Positions 8,488 through 16,887 are shown, counted from the first letter of the stretch. The stretch: 64,000 nt of DNA from Mycolicibacterium setense (GCF_000805385.1 NZ_JTJW01000007.1:144322-208321); one strand, 5' to 3'. Notes: generated by a model not told the origin, from the sequence alone. Numbers and translations: made by a program.

Positions 8488-9288
8488 TCACGTCGCGTCG
8501 GCGAAGTGCCGCAACCGGGTGACGGCGCGCGGCCCCCGACCGAGCTCGGCGATCAGTACGGCCCGGTGTCCGTCGCGGTCCAGGCCGGCCACCACGCTCG
8601 ACCCGGAGGCGATCATCTTGCGCCAGGACGCACCCGCGGTGCGCTCCACCAACCCTGATGTGCTCAACGGCTCGTCGTCACCGGAACGTATGACGGCGTC
8701 CGCACCCAGCCGGCGTTGCACCGCCACCTCGTCGCCGCCGCACAATTCGTCGAACAGGCCCGCGATCAGGCGCTTGCCCGACCGCCCGGCACCGGTCATT
8801 CCCTTGGCGAAACCGAGCGAGCCCGCCGGGCCTTGGTTGCGCAGCAGCGCACCGGCCAGCCGCAGCCCGACCGGCAGTGCGCCGGCGCCGGCTGAGGCGA
8901 ATTGGCGGATCATCGACGGCAGCTCCCAGTACGCCTGCAGTTCGGCGATGCGCGGGCCGGCGGGCGCCGGGACGACCGCGTAGCGCAGGTACGCCGGAAT
9001 CCGCATGGTGACCGACGGGCTCATGGCGACCTCGAGTTCGAGATCGCGGATCACGGTGGAGCCGCTGACGATGTCGGCGTCGCGGTGAAAGGTGATGTCG
9101 CGCGGGGCGATGAAGGTGTCGTAGAACCGCTCGATCTGCGCGGCTCCGCGGTGTGGCCGTGAGCCCACCGGGTCCTCGACCGTTCCGCCGGCAGCGAACA
9201 GTCCGACCCATCCCTGCCGGTCGTGTGTGCCCGCTGCCTGCGGCGACAACTCGACGGTGCCCAACAGCTCGTCCCGTGTGAAGACCAT
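8488..9288 (-). CDS. NTF2-like (SnoaL/ketosteroid-isomerase fold) protein
   Basis: 266 aa from ATG 9288. The N-terminal half (about 10-130) fits the SnoaL/NTF2 cone: AAGTHDRQGWVGLFAAGGTV, VEDPVGSRPHRG, IERFYDTFIAP, ITFHRDADIV. The second half (RQFASAGAGALPVGLRL onward, then LFDELCGGDEVAVQRRLG) reads like a second, shorter unit with an isomerase-like start. Two fused NTF2-type domains are therefore possible. No catalytic assignment can be made. It is the first gene of a minus-strand run that continues to the 187-aa protein. Confidence 0.78.
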   Translation of the reverse strand: MVFTRDELLGTVELSPQAAGTHDRQGWVGLFAAGGTVEDPVGSRPHRGAAQIERFYDTFIAPRDITFHRDADIVSGSTVIRDLELEVAMSPSVTMRIPAYLRYAVVPAPAGPRIAELQAYWELPSMIRQFASAGAGALPVGLRLAGALLRNQGPAGSLGFAKGMTGAGRSGKRLIAGLFDELCGGDEVAVQRRLGADAVIRSGDDEPLSTSGLVERTAGASWRKMIASGSSVVAGLDRDGHRAVLIAELGRGPRAVTRLRHFADAT

Positions 9289-9375
9289 ATGGATCGTTTA
9301 CCATCCCGCCCGGCGCCGCGTGCGCGCACACTGGTGTTTGGACATGTTTTACCCACAACCACCGAGGAGAGCGCA

Positions 9376-9762
9376 ATGAGTGGCAGTGGACCGTTCGGCT
9401 TCGACCCCGAGGATTTCGATCGGGTGGCCCGCGAGGCCGGCGAGGGGTTGCGCGACGCCCTCGACGGATTGGGCAAATTCTTGGGCAATCCCGGACAGGG
9501 TGCCGGCTGGGCTGGGTTGCTGGATGAGGTGACGCGGTTCTCCCGGCCCAGGACCGAACCCGAGACCACCGGCGAGAAGGGCGACGGGGTGTGGGCGATC
9601 TACACCGTCGATGACGCCGGCGGTGCCCATATCGAGGAGGTCTTCCCCAACGAGCTCGAGGCCCTGCGGGCCAATGCGAGCAACACCGATCCGGGCCGGC
9701 GGGTGCGGTTCTTGCCGTACGGCATCGCGGTCAGCGTGCTCGACACCGATACCGGTGAGTAA
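9376..9762 (+). CDS. Conserved actinobacterial protein of unknown function, 128 aa
   Basis: ATG 9376 has GAGGAGA 5 nt upstream. The first 55 residues are acidic and Gly-rich (GPFGFDPEDFDRVAREAGEG) and the C-terminal half is a small alpha/beta unit (DGVWAIYTVDDAGGAHIEEV, then RVRFLPYGIAVSVLD). There is no signal peptide, Cys or catalytic motif. The family is not recognised. It is divergent from the NTF2-like gene and 113 bp upstream of a secreted protein gene. Confidence 0.8.
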   Translation: MSGSGPFGFDPEDFDRVAREAGEGLRDALDGLGKFLGNPGQGAGWAGLLDEVTRFSRPRTEPETTGEKGDGVWAIYTVDDAGGAHIEEVFPNELEALRANASNTDPGRRVRFLPYGIAVSVLDTDTGE

Positions 9763-9875
9763 CAACGGCGCCAAATGCCGACTGCTCGCCGCACCGACCG
9801 GCTAGGATTCTGGCCCAAAGTCAACGAACTGGCCCGCCTCATTCGACAAGCGGCCGGCAATGCTGAGGGTGGAAC

Positions 9876-10313
9876 ATGATTCGCGAACTCTTCGGTGCAA
9901 CAGCGGTCGCCGCGGCCGCACTGGCAACAGCGCTCTCGGCGGCACCGGGTGCCTTCGCCGACGACAACACCAACATGTACCCGGACAATCCGGGCCGCTA
10001 CCCCACCGATGTGCCGGGGATGAGCTATGAGGCATCCAACGGCGCGCCGTGCTTCAGCTGGGAGCGCAACGTATTCGGCCGCGGGCCGGGCGGCACGGCC
10101 ATGCAGTGCAAGTGGATTCCCAACCAGTGGCCGCCGGTCTACACCGGCTTCTGGACCTACGCGTATCCGTTGAACGGCGTGCAGGAGATCGGCTCGCCGT
10201 GTCCGGGCCCGCAGGAGGCGGCACAGTCCCCCGACGGCCGGCCGATGCTGTGCCTCGGCGCGCAGGGCTGGCAGCCCGGAGTGCTGACCGGGGACGGGTT
10301 CTTCCCGGTCTGA
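9876..10313 (+). CDS. Secreted conserved mycobacterial protein
   Basis: 145 aa from ATG 9876, with a GAGGGTGG ribosome site. The signal peptide (about 1-28) ends GAFA|DDN. The mature protein is rich in Pro, Gly and aromatic residues, and its four Cys (APCFSW, MQCKWI, GSPCPG, LCLG) are likely paired in two disulfides. Phrases such as QCKWIPNQWPPVYTGFW and QGWQPGVLTGDGFFP recur in exported mycobacterial proteins of unknown role. The gene ends 106 bp before the acyl-CoA synthetase. Confidence 0.8.
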   Translation: MIRELFGATAVAAAALATALSAAPGAFADDNTNMYPDNPGRYPTDVPGMSYEASNGAPCFSWERNVFGRGPGGTAMQCKWIPNQWPPVYTGFWTYAYPLNGVQEIGSPCPGPQEAAQSPDGRPMLCLGAQGWQPGVLTGDGFFPV

Positions 10314-10356
10314 CACGTACCCCCCGGGGTCTGAGGCGCGGGTCACACACCCCCGG

Positions 10357-10383
10357 CCATACAGCTAAGCGATGCATGTATGG
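10357..10383. promoter_or_regulatory. Interrupted inverted repeat upstream of the acyl-CoA synthetase
   Basis: CCATACA (10357-10363) and TGTATGG (10377-10383) are exact inverted 7-bp arms 13 nt apart, 36 nt before ATG 10420. This suits a dimeric regulator, but none is encoded beside it. Confidence 0.4.
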
Positions 10384-10419
10384 TCGTGGGGCCCGAATTC
10401 CGCGCACATCAGGAGTGCC

Positions 10420-12093
10420 ATGAGCGCCGACGTGAAGTTCGATCTGTCCACAGTGTTCTCCACGGTCGCCAAGGCCGTACCCGATCAGACCTTCCTGGTG
10501 TGGCGGGACCGCCGCTTGAGCTACGCCGAGTTCGACGCCCGCGTCGAAGGCTTCGCCCACTACCTGGTCTCGGCGGGTCTCGGCGCGCACACCGAGCGCG
10601 ACGCGCTGGCCGGTCACGAGTCGGGTCAGGACCACCTCGGCATCTACCTGCGAAACGGCAACGAGTACCTCGAGTCGATGATCGGCAGCTACCGCGCGCG
10701 GGTGGCACCGTTCAACGTCAGCTACCGCTACGTGGAAGAGGAACTCCTCTACCTGCTGAAAGATTCGAACGCCCGGGCGGTGATCTTCAACGCCGAGTTC
10801 GCGCCACGGGTGGCCGCCATCCGCGATCAACTGCCGAACCTGCAGGTGCTCATCCAGGTCGCCGACGAATCGGGCAACGACCTCCTGCCGGGTGCGGTCG
10901 ATTACGAGACGATCCTGCAGACCTCTGCCCCGGAGGCCGGCATGCCGACCCCGTCCGGCGACGACCTCTACGTCCTCTACACGGGCGGCACCACCGGCAT
11001 GCCCAAGGGCGTGCTGTGGCGTCAGCACGACATCTTCCTGTCCTCGATGGGTGGGCGGCCGTTCGGCAGCGACACCTTCATCGGGTCGTACGACGAACTC
11101 GCGGAGCGGGCCCGCACCGCAGGCGGTGGATTGTCGCTGCTGATGATCCCGCCGTTCATGCACGGCGCCGCGCAATGGGCCGCCTACAACGCCATCACGA
11201 TGGGCGGAAAGCTCGTGATCCCCGACGATGTGGTGCGGATGCGCCCCGACAACGTGCTGACACTCGCCGCACGCGAGCGGGTGCTGAGCATCCCGGTTGT
11301 GGGCGACGCGATCGCCCGGCCGCTGATCGACGAGATCGAGAAGGGCGATTACGACCTGTCCGGCCTGTTCACCATCAGCAACGGCGGCGCACCGCTGTCA
11401 CCGACCGTGCGTGAGCGGATCTTGGCCGCGCTGCCGCATCTGATGCTGCTCGATGCAGTGGGGTCCTCGGAGTCGGGCACCCAGATGAGCACCGCTTCCA
11501 CGGCGGGCACCGATTCCGAGGCGGCCACCTTCAACGCCCAGTCCGACACCGCTGTGGTGTCCGAAGATCTGTCTCGGGTGCTCGGCCCCGGCGAGGGCGG
11601 CGGCTGGCTGGCGCGGCGCGACCTGATCCCGCTGGGCTACCTGGGGGATGCGGCCAAGACCGCACGCACATTCCCCACGATCGACGGAATACGCTGGGCG
11701 GTTCCTGGCGATCGGGCAAACGTGTTGGAAGACGGGCGTATTCAGCTTTTGGGCCGTGACTCGGTGACCATCAACTCCGGCGGGGAGAAGATCTTCGTCG
11801 AGGAGGTCGAGCGTGCCATCGCCGCGCACCCCGCCGTGTACGACGTGGTGGTGGTCGGCCGGCCGTCTGAGCGTTGGGGCAGCGAGGTGGTGGCCGTCGT
11901 GCAGTTCGCCGAGGGCGCCTCGGCGACCGACGAAGAACTTGTGACGGTGTGTGAGAGCGCGATCGCGCGCTACAAGATCCCGAAGGCGTTCATCCGGTCA
12001 CCGCAGATCGTGCGCTCCCCCGCGGGCAAGGCCGATTACCGCTGGGCCAAGTCGGTGGCCACCGTGCACGCCGAAGCGGTCAGCGCCTCGTAG
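10420..12093 (+). CDS. Acyl-CoA synthetase (FadD-type, ANL superfamily)
   Basis: 557 aa from ATG 10420, with AGGAG just upstream. It activates carboxylic acids with ATP and CoA. Core motifs: YTGGTTGMPKGV (P-loop, about 187), GSSESGTQ (about 349), GDRANVLEDGRIQLLGRD and TINSGGEKIFVEEVE (hinge and lid, about 430-465), and the catalytic Lys in SPAGKADYRW near the C-terminus. The start MSADVKFDLSTVFSTVAKAVPDQ and the long insert after the P-loop resemble mycobacterial FadD proteins of the FadD19/sterol side-chain group. The substrate is not provable from sequence. It converges on the SRPBCC/P450/SDR cluster and ends at a strong hairpin, so it is a separate transcription unit. Confidence 0.9.
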   Translation: MSADVKFDLSTVFSTVAKAVPDQTFLVWRDRRLSYAEFDARVEGFAHYLVSAGLGAHTERDALAGHESGQDHLGIYLRNGNEYLESMIGSYRARVAPFNVSYRYVEEELLYLLKDSNARAVIFNAEFAPRVAAIRDQLPNLQVLIQVADESGNDLLPGAVDYETILQTSAPEAGMPTPSGDDLYVLYTGGTTGMPKGVLWRQHDIFLSSMGGRPFGSDTFIGSYDELAERARTAGGGLSLLMIPPFMHGAAQWAAYNAITMGGKLVIPDDVVRMRPDNVLTLAARERVLSIPVVGDAIARPLIDEIEKGDYDLSGLFTISNGGAPLSPTVRERILAALPHLMLLDAVGSSESGTQMSTASTAGTDSEAATFNAQSDTAVVSEDLSRVLGPGEGGGWLARRDLIPLGYLGDAAKTARTFPTIDGIRWAVPGDRANVLEDGRIQLLGRDSVTINSGGEKIFVEEVERAIAAHPAVYDVVVVGRPSERWGSEVVAVVQFAEGASATDEELVTVCESAIARYKIPKAFIRSPQIVRSPAGKADYRWAKSVATVHAEAVSAS

Positions 12094-12112
12094 CCCGAGA
12101 TCGCTCCAGATC

Positions 12113-12154
12113 AACGCTGTGGTCGTGGAAACCGAATTCCGCGACCACGGCGTT
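12113..12154. terminator. Bidirectional hairpin terminator between convergent genes
   Basis: An 18-bp stem with two G-T pairs: 12113-12130 pairs with 12137-12154 around loop ACCGAA. It is followed by GTTTTC on the plus strand. It lies between the convergent stops of the FadD gene and the SRPBCC gene and can serve both. Confidence 0.8.
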
Positions 12155-12165
12155 GTTTTCGAATA

Positions 12166-12624
12166 CTAGGCAGCGAACAGCTTCGCAATCGCGGCGAGCA
12201 TCGTGGTGTGGGCGGCGACCGCCTGCTCCACGGTGAGCGGCAACAACGGCCTCGGCGCAGTGATGGTCAGCTCCTCGGTGATCCGCGTCCCGGTCTCGGT
12301 CGGTGCGAAGTCCACCCGGCTGTCCAGCTGCACCTGCGGAAACTGGCGGGCCCGGGCTCGCACCGGACCCGCGGCGGGGACGATGAGCCGAGCCCGGTAG
12401 GTGATCGGGAGTGCCAATGGCCCCAACGGGATTCGATCTCGCACCCGATAGTCCTGACGGTACCCGTCGGGCAGGTCCACCCGGGATTCGCCGCGGACCC
12501 ACTGCACCAGCGGGTGCACCTGCGAAATGTTGTCCAGGTCGACGTAGAAGGCCCGCACCCGATCCGGCGACGCCGGTACCTCTCCGCTGACCCTGCGCCG
12601 CGCCTGCCCGATCCACCAGCTCAC
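12166..12624 (-). CDS. SRPBCC (polyketide cyclase/START-like) protein
   Basis: 152 aa from GTG 12624, placed 19 nt after the P450 stop. It has the helix-grip pattern: SGEVPASPDRVRAFYVDLDN, the strand-rich middle (YRQDYRVRDRIPL, SRVDFAPTETGTRITEELT) and the long C-terminal helix (PLTVEQAVAAHTTMLAAI). The family binds hydrophobic ligands in an internal cavity and has no single reaction. As last gene of the SDR-P450 operon it could hold or isomerise the terpenoid or steroid-like substrate. That role is inferred from context only. Confidence 0.8.
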   Translation of the reverse strand: MSWWIGQARRRVSGEVPASPDRVRAFYVDLDNISQVHPLVQWVRGESRVDLPDGYRQDYRVRDRIPLGPLALPITYRARLIVPAAGPVRARARQFPQVQLDSRVDFAPTETGTRITEELTITAPRPLLPLTVEQAVAAHTTMLAAIAKLFAA

Positions 12625-12643
12625 GGTGCCCAGTTCACCACAG

Positions 12644-13828
12644 TCAGCTGACGACGATGCGCAATTGATCCCAACCGCGGACCGTCGATGTCGGCGCCAG
12701 TTTCGCACTGTCGTAGTCGATCTCCCATTCGGGGAACCGGTTGAGCAGTTCGTCGAGCGCGACGCGGCCCTCGAGGCGGGCCAGATTGGCGCCCAGGCAG
12801 TAGTGCAGACCCTTGCCGAAGGTCAGGTGGCTGACGTTGTCGCGATGGATGTCGAACGTGTCGGGATCGTGGTAGCGGCGCGGGTCGCGGTTGGCCGCGC
12901 CGAACAGCAGCAACATCGCACTGCCTGTCGGCACCTTGGTACCGTCGTACTCGAAATCTCTTGCGAGCCAACGTGCCACGTGTGGACCGGTGGGTTCGAA
13001 GCGCAGGGTCTCGTCGACGGCCCTGGTCAGCAGTGACCGATCCTGCTCCACCTCGCGACGCTGGTCGGGATGTTCGGCGAGCACTTTGGCCAGCCAGCCG
13101 ATGAGCCGGCCGGTGGTCTCGTTGCCGGCGCCGGCCACCACCTGGGTGTAGTGCAGGACTTCTTTGCGCTCCAGCTTGCGGGTGACTCCGAACTCGTCGG
13201 TGAACTCGACGTTGAGCAGCGCCGTCATCAGATCGTCGGAGGGGTTGTTGGCCCGCCATTCGACGTAGTCGGCATAGATACGGCCGTCGGCGATCCGGTC
13301 GGCCTGCACGACCTTCATCGGCGCCCCCGGCTTGGTCCGCAGATTGGCGTCGTTGGCATCACGAACACCAATCTGCTCGGATTCCGGTATGCCGAGCAGC
13401 ATTCCGATCACCCGCATCGGCATCATCGAGGCCAGTTCGGCGATGATGTCGAATCCGCCCGAGCCGATCAACGGGTCGAGGCAGCGCACACAGAACTGCC
13501 GGATCTGGTCCTCGATCTCGGCCATCCGCCGCGGCGTGAACACCCGCGACATCAAGCCGCGCAGCAGGGTATGCATCGGCGGGTCTTCGAACATCATCAC
13601 GCCCGGCGGCATGTCGAAGTCGGACTTCACCAGTTCAAGAATGTCACTTCGGCTGTTGGAGAACGTTTCCCAGTCCGACAACGCCCGCTCGACGTCGGCG
13701 TGCCGGGACAGCGCCCAGAAATCGTAGCGCTCGTTGTGGTAAATCGGGGCCTCGTCGCGCAGCCTGGCGTAGACGGGGTAGGGATCGGCGACGATGCCGA
13801 TGTCGTACGGGTCGTAATAGAGCGTCAT
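12644..13828 (-). CDS. Cytochrome P450 monooxygenase
   Basis: 394 aa from ATG 13828, which overlaps the SDR stop as ATGA. P450 signatures: the I-helix AGAGNETTG (about 235), ExxR in DETLRFEP (about 275), and the heme loop FGKGLHYCLGANLARLEG with the thiolate Cys at about 344. It has no membrane anchor, so it is a soluble bacterial class I enzyme needing ferredoxin and ferredoxin reductase. Neither is encoded beside it. Coupling to a mycofactocin-type alcohol dehydrogenase suggests hydroxylation followed by oxidation of the alcohol. The substrate is unknown. Confidence 0.95.
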   Translation of the reverse strand: MTLYYDPYDIGIVADPYPVYARLRDEAPIYHNERYDFWALSRHADVERALSDWETFSNSRSDILELVKSDFDMPPGVMMFEDPPMHTLLRGLMSRVFTPRRMAEIEDQIRQFCVRCLDPLIGSGGFDIIAELASMMPMRVIGMLLGIPESEQIGVRDANDANLRTKPGAPMKVVQADRIADGRIYADYVEWRANNPSDDLMTALLNVEFTDEFGVTRKLERKEVLHYTQVVAGAGNETTGRLIGWLAKVLAEHPDQRREVEQDRSLLTRAVDETLRFEPTGPHVARWLARDFEYDGTKVPTGSAMLLLFGAANRDPRRYHDPDTFDIHRDNVSHLTFGKGLHYCLGANLARLEGRVALDELLNRFPEWEIDYDSAKLAPTSTVRGWDQLRIVVS

Positions 13829-14661
13829 TTCAGACAGCTGCCGGCATCGACGGGAAGGGTGACCCCGGTGATGTAGCGGGCCTCGTCCGACGCCAGGAAC
13901 AAGACCGCATTGCTGATGTCGTCGGGCGTGACCCAAGGGATCGGCAGCATGTGGAATGTCTGACAGATCGGGGCAAGGTCGTCCGGCCCTGGGTTCTCCA
14001 GGTCCGGCCGGAACATCCGATAGGTCGTCTCGTTCATCAGCATCGGGCTGTTGACGTGGGTCGGATGTACCGAATTCACCCGGATCGAGTGCTGACCCAA
14101 CTCGACGGCGAAGCTGCGCATCAGCCCGACGACACCGTGCTTGGCCGCGACGTAGTGCCCGGTGAACGGGTAGGCCTTGGACCCGGCAACCGAGCTGGTC
14201 AGGATGATCGAGCCACCGCGTCCCCCGGCGAGGATATGGGGCACACCGGCTTTGACGGTCTTCCAGACACCGCTGAGGTTGACGTCGATCATCTCCTGCC
14301 AGAGGTCCTCGTCCATCCGGTCCAGCTTCACCCCGGTGGTCCCGATACCCGCATTGGCCGCGATGATGTCGAGGCGCCCCAGTTGCTCGACTCCACTGTC
14401 GACCGCGTCCTTGAGGGCGCCGAAATCGCGCACGTCGACCTCGGCGGTGACGATGCGCCGCCCGATGTTCTTGACGAGGTCTGCGGTTTCGGCGAGGTCT
14501 TCGGCCGTCGCGCCCGAGGCCGGTGACCGGTCGAACGTCGCGCAGATGTCCACCGCGATGACGTCGGCGCCTTCGGCGGCCAGCCGCACGGCATGGCTGC
14601 GCCCCTGCCCGCGTGCCGCTCCCGTGATCAGTGCGACCTTGCCGTCGACCCGTCCAGTCAT
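13825..14661 (-). CDS. Mycofactocin-coupled-type SDR oxidoreductase
   Basis: 278 aa from ATG 14661 (AGGTGG upstream). The glycine motif is TGAARGQGRSHAVRLA (about 14-29), followed by the insertion DICATFDRSPASGATAEDLAE typical of the mycofactocin-associated SDR group. Catalytic residues are Ser in LTSSVAG and the Tyr-x3-Lys of GHYVAAKHG (about 172-176). In that family NAD is held tightly and electrons leave through the peptide-derived cofactor mycofactocin; the mycofactocin genes themselves are not in this window. It is the first gene of SDR-P450-SRPBCC and is divergent from a TetR across a perfect palindrome. Confidence 0.9.
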   Translation of the reverse strand: MTGRVDGKVALITGAARGQGRSHAVRLAAEGADVIAVDICATFDRSPASGATAEDLAETADLVKNIGRRIVTAEVDVRDFGALKDAVDSGVEQLGRLDIIAANAGIGTTGVKLDRMDEDLWQEMIDVNLSGVWKTVKAGVPHILAGGRGGSIILTSSVAGSKAYPFTGHYVAAKHGVVGLMRSFAVELGQHSIRVNSVHPTHVNSPMLMNETTYRMFRPDLENPGPDDLAPICQTFHMLPIPWVTPDDISNAVLFLASDEARYITGVTLPVDAGSCLK

Positions 14662-14705
14662 CGCCCACCTTCATCGCCAAGGGCAGGTGCCGCCACACTG
14701 CCGAC

Positions 14706-14723
14706 ATTGGGCGATCGCCCAAT
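14706..14723. promoter_or_regulatory. Perfect 18-bp palindrome, shared operator
   Basis: ATTGGGCGATCGCCCAAT is its own reverse complement. It lies between the divergent SDR (start 14661) and TetR (start 14777) genes and just upstream of the plus-strand -10 (14727-14732). It fits a TetR dimer controlling both directions. Confidence 0.75.
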
Positions 14724-14726
14724 AAC

Positions 14727-14732
14727 TACACT
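14727..14732 (+). promoter_or_regulatory. -10 element TACACT of the TetR/acyl-CoA ligase operon
   Basis: The hexamer fits TANNNT. It is followed by six nt and then ATG 14739, so the predicted transcript starts at or beside that ATG. The palindrome covers the -35 region. Confidence 0.55.
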
Positions 14733-14738
14733 CGGGCC

Positions 14739-14780
14739 ATGTCTAGCAGCTGTTGCCGCGCGGGGTCAAGGGTGCGATGA
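14739..14780 (+). CDS. Leaderless 13-codon upstream ORF with Cys-Cys
   Basis: It reads MSSSCCRAGSRVR and stops at TGA 14778-14780, which overlaps the ATG of the TetR gene (14777) as ATGA. The ATG sits at leaderless distance from TACACT. Consecutive Cys codons (TGT TGC at 14751-14756) recall the polycysteine upstream ORFs reported in mycobacteria, where translation responds to cysteine supply. The peptide itself probably has no function. Re-initiation at the overlap would couple it to TetR synthesis. Start position and -10 are seen; regulation is inferred. Confidence 0.5.
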   Translation: MSSSCCRAGSRVR

Positions 14781-15382
14781 GCCCGCAGAGATCCGCCGGG
14801 CAGGCCGCACCCGGACGCGAATCGACCACCCGCCGGGCCCTGATCCGGGCCACCGCCCAGGTCATGCTCGACGAGGGATACGCGGCGGCGACGTCGCGGC
14901 GGGTCGCGGCGCAGGCCGGCGTGAAACCCGCTCTCGTGCACTATTACTTCCCCAGCATGGACGACCTCTTCGTCGCGGTGCTGCGGGCGGGCGCCGACAC
15001 CAACCTCAGTGCGCAGCAGGAGGCCTTCGCCGAGGACGGTCCCCTACACGCACTGTGGGAGCTCAACAGCGCCCAGGGTGCGGCCTTGTGGATGGAGTTC
15101 ATGGCCCTTGCCAACCACCGCAAGGCCATCCGTAGCGAGATCGCCGGCTATGCCGACAGGTTCCGTGAGCTCGAGGAGGCCGCGATGGCGTCAGCGCTGC
15201 GAGCCCACGGGGTCGATACCGACGAGTTCCCGCCCGTGGTGATGTCGATGATCGTGGCGAGCCTGGCCCGCATCCTGGTGCTCGAACAGGGGCTCGGCAT
15301 CAGCCGAGGCCATACGCAGGCTCAGGATTTCGTGCGGCGCTATCTGGACCGGTTCGAACTTCCCCCGGGCGATCCGGCATGA
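14777..15382 (+). CDS. TetR-family regulator of the P450/SDR and ligase cluster
   Basis: 201 aa from ATG 14777; an in-frame TTG at 14753 is ignored because the ATG overlaps the upstream ORF stop. The HTH spans about residues 25-70 (TAQVMLDEGYAAATSRRVAA, then LVHYYFPSMDDLFVAVLR). The C-terminal helical domain, the likely ligand pocket, ends in ELPPGDPA. It overlaps the downstream ligase gene by ATGA. Its own 18-bp palindrome upstream and the divergent catabolic operon make it the probable local repressor, relieved by a pathway intermediate such as an acyl-CoA. The inducer is unknown. Confidence 0.9.
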   Translation: MSPQRSAGQAAPGRESTTRRALIRATAQVMLDEGYAAATSRRVAAQAGVKPALVHYYFPSMDDLFVAVLRAGADTNLSAQQEAFAEDGPLHALWELNSAQGAALWMEFMALANHRKAIRSEIAGYADRFRELEEAAMASALRAHGVDTDEFPPVVMSMIVASLARILVLEQGLGISRGHTQAQDFVRRYLDRFELPPGDPA

Positions 15383-16887
15383 GCCTTCTGCACGAGTTGA
15401 TTTCGACGGCCGCCGGCAATGCCCCGCAGCGGCGGGCCATCGTGACCGACGACGGCACCACCGCGACCTTCGCCGAGTTCGACCGCCAGATCCGCGGCGT
15501 CGCGGGCTGGGTGTCCGCGCGGACCGCTCCGGGCGACCGGGTGGCCGTGGTCGCCGACAACAGCGCCGCCTACGCCCAGCTGTATTACGCCGTGCCGCGC
15601 AGTGGCCGCGTACTGACCCTGATCAACCAGCGTCTCAGCCCGACCGAACAGGCCGCGCAGTTGACCACCGCCGCGCCCTCCCTGCTGCTCGGCGACGAGC
15701 GTTACCTGTCGGCCGTGCCCGGCAGCGCGGCGCCGGCCGTCGCGTTCGAATCGGCACAGTGGAAGGCCGCATCCGCAAGCGCTCTCCCTTTCGAGGATGC
15801 CGCCGGACCGGACGACCCGGCCTGGCTGCTCTTCACCAGCGGCTCCACTGGGATTCCCAAAGCTGTTGTGCACAGCCACCGTTCGATACTCACCGCGGTG
15901 TGGGGATCGGTCGAGGGCCGCTCCGTGACGCCCGGCGGGGTCTACCTGCTGCCGTTCCCGATGTGCCACATCGCCGGGTACAACATGTTGGTCCAGCACG
16001 CGGTCACCGCCACCGTCGTCCTGTGCGGGCAGTTTCGCCCGGAGAGTTTCGCGCAGCTGGTTCGCGGCCACGCGGTGACCTCGTGCTCGTTGGCGCCGAC
16101 CATGTTGCATGCGCTGCTCGGGTACCTCGACCGCACCGGAACCGATTTGCCCACCCTCACCTCGATCGCGTACGGATCTGCCGCGATGCCGCTGGATCTG
16201 CTGCGCCGCGCGATCGACAGACTCGGAGTCGACTTCCACCAGGGGTACGGGATGACCGAAACCGGCGGGAACATCACGTTTCTCGGCCCCGACGATCACC
16301 GGGCCGGAACCACGGACCGACCAGAATTACTCACGAGTGCCGGCTATGCGCACCAGGATGTCGAGATCGGAATCGCCGCGCCGTCAGGGGATCTCCTGCC
16401 GTCCGGGCAGGTGGGTGAGATCGTGGTGCGCGGCGCGCAGGTGACGCCCGGCTACTGGCCCGACGGTGTCAGTACCGAGGGCGGTTGGCTGCACACCGGC
16501 GACGTGGGCCGAACCGATGCTGACGGAAGGCTGTTCGTGGTCGACCGGCTCAAGGACATCATCGTCACCGGCGGTGAGAACGTGTCCTCCCGCGAGGTCG
16601 AGGACGCGCTGTCCGATCACCCGGCAGTCGACCAGGTGGCCGTGGTCGCCGTGCCCGACGACTACTGGGGTGAAGCGGTCTGCGCGGTGGTCGTCGCGGC
16701 TCACGGATGCCAACCGACCGCCGAGGAACTGATCGGCCACGTGCGCGGCACGATAGCGGGTTTCAAGCGACCGCGGTTGGTGCTGTTCGCCGAGGCGCTA
16801 CCGCTGACCGGCAACGGCAAGGTCGCCAAGGACCGGGTTCGCGCCTTCGCTCGCGCCGCCGTTCAAGGTGGTGCCGAGAACTCGTAG
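15379..16887 (+). CDS. Acyl-CoA ligase (ANL superfamily)
   Basis: 502 aa from ATG 15379, overlapping the TetR stop by 4 nt. Motifs: LLFTSGSTGIPKAVVHSH (P-loop, about 150), QGYGMTETGGN (about 290), WLHTGDVGRTDADGRLFVVD (about 373), DIIVTGGENVSSREVE (about 393), and the catalytic Lys in LTGNGKVAKDRV near the end. It is shorter than the FadD at 10420 and closer to medium-chain or cyclohexanoate/aryl-CoA ligases. With the divergent P450 and SDR it would activate the acid produced by successive oxidations. The exact substrate is open. Confidence 0.9.
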   Translation: MSLLHELISTAAGNAPQRRAIVTDDGTTATFAEFDRQIRGVAGWVSARTAPGDRVAVVADNSAAYAQLYYAVPRSGRVLTLINQRLSPTEQAAQLTTAAPSLLLGDERYLSAVPGSAAPAVAFESAQWKAASASALPFEDAAGPDDPAWLLFTSGSTGIPKAVVHSHRSILTAVWGSVEGRSVTPGGVYLLPFPMCHIAGYNMLVQHAVTATVVLCGQFRPESFAQLVRGHAVTSCSLAPTMLHALLGYLDRTGTDLPTLTSIAYGSAAMPLDLLRRAIDRLGVDFHQGYGMTETGGNITFLGPDDHRAGTTDRPELLTSAGYAHQDVEIGIAAPSGDLLPSGQVGEIVVRGAQVTPGYWPDGVSTEGGWLHTGDVGRTDADGRLFVVDRLKDIIVTGGENVSSREVEDALSDHPAVDQVAVVAVPDDYWGEAVCAVVVAAHGCQPTAEELIGHVRGTIAGFKRPRLVLFAEALPLTGNGKVAKDRVRAFARAAVQGGAENS

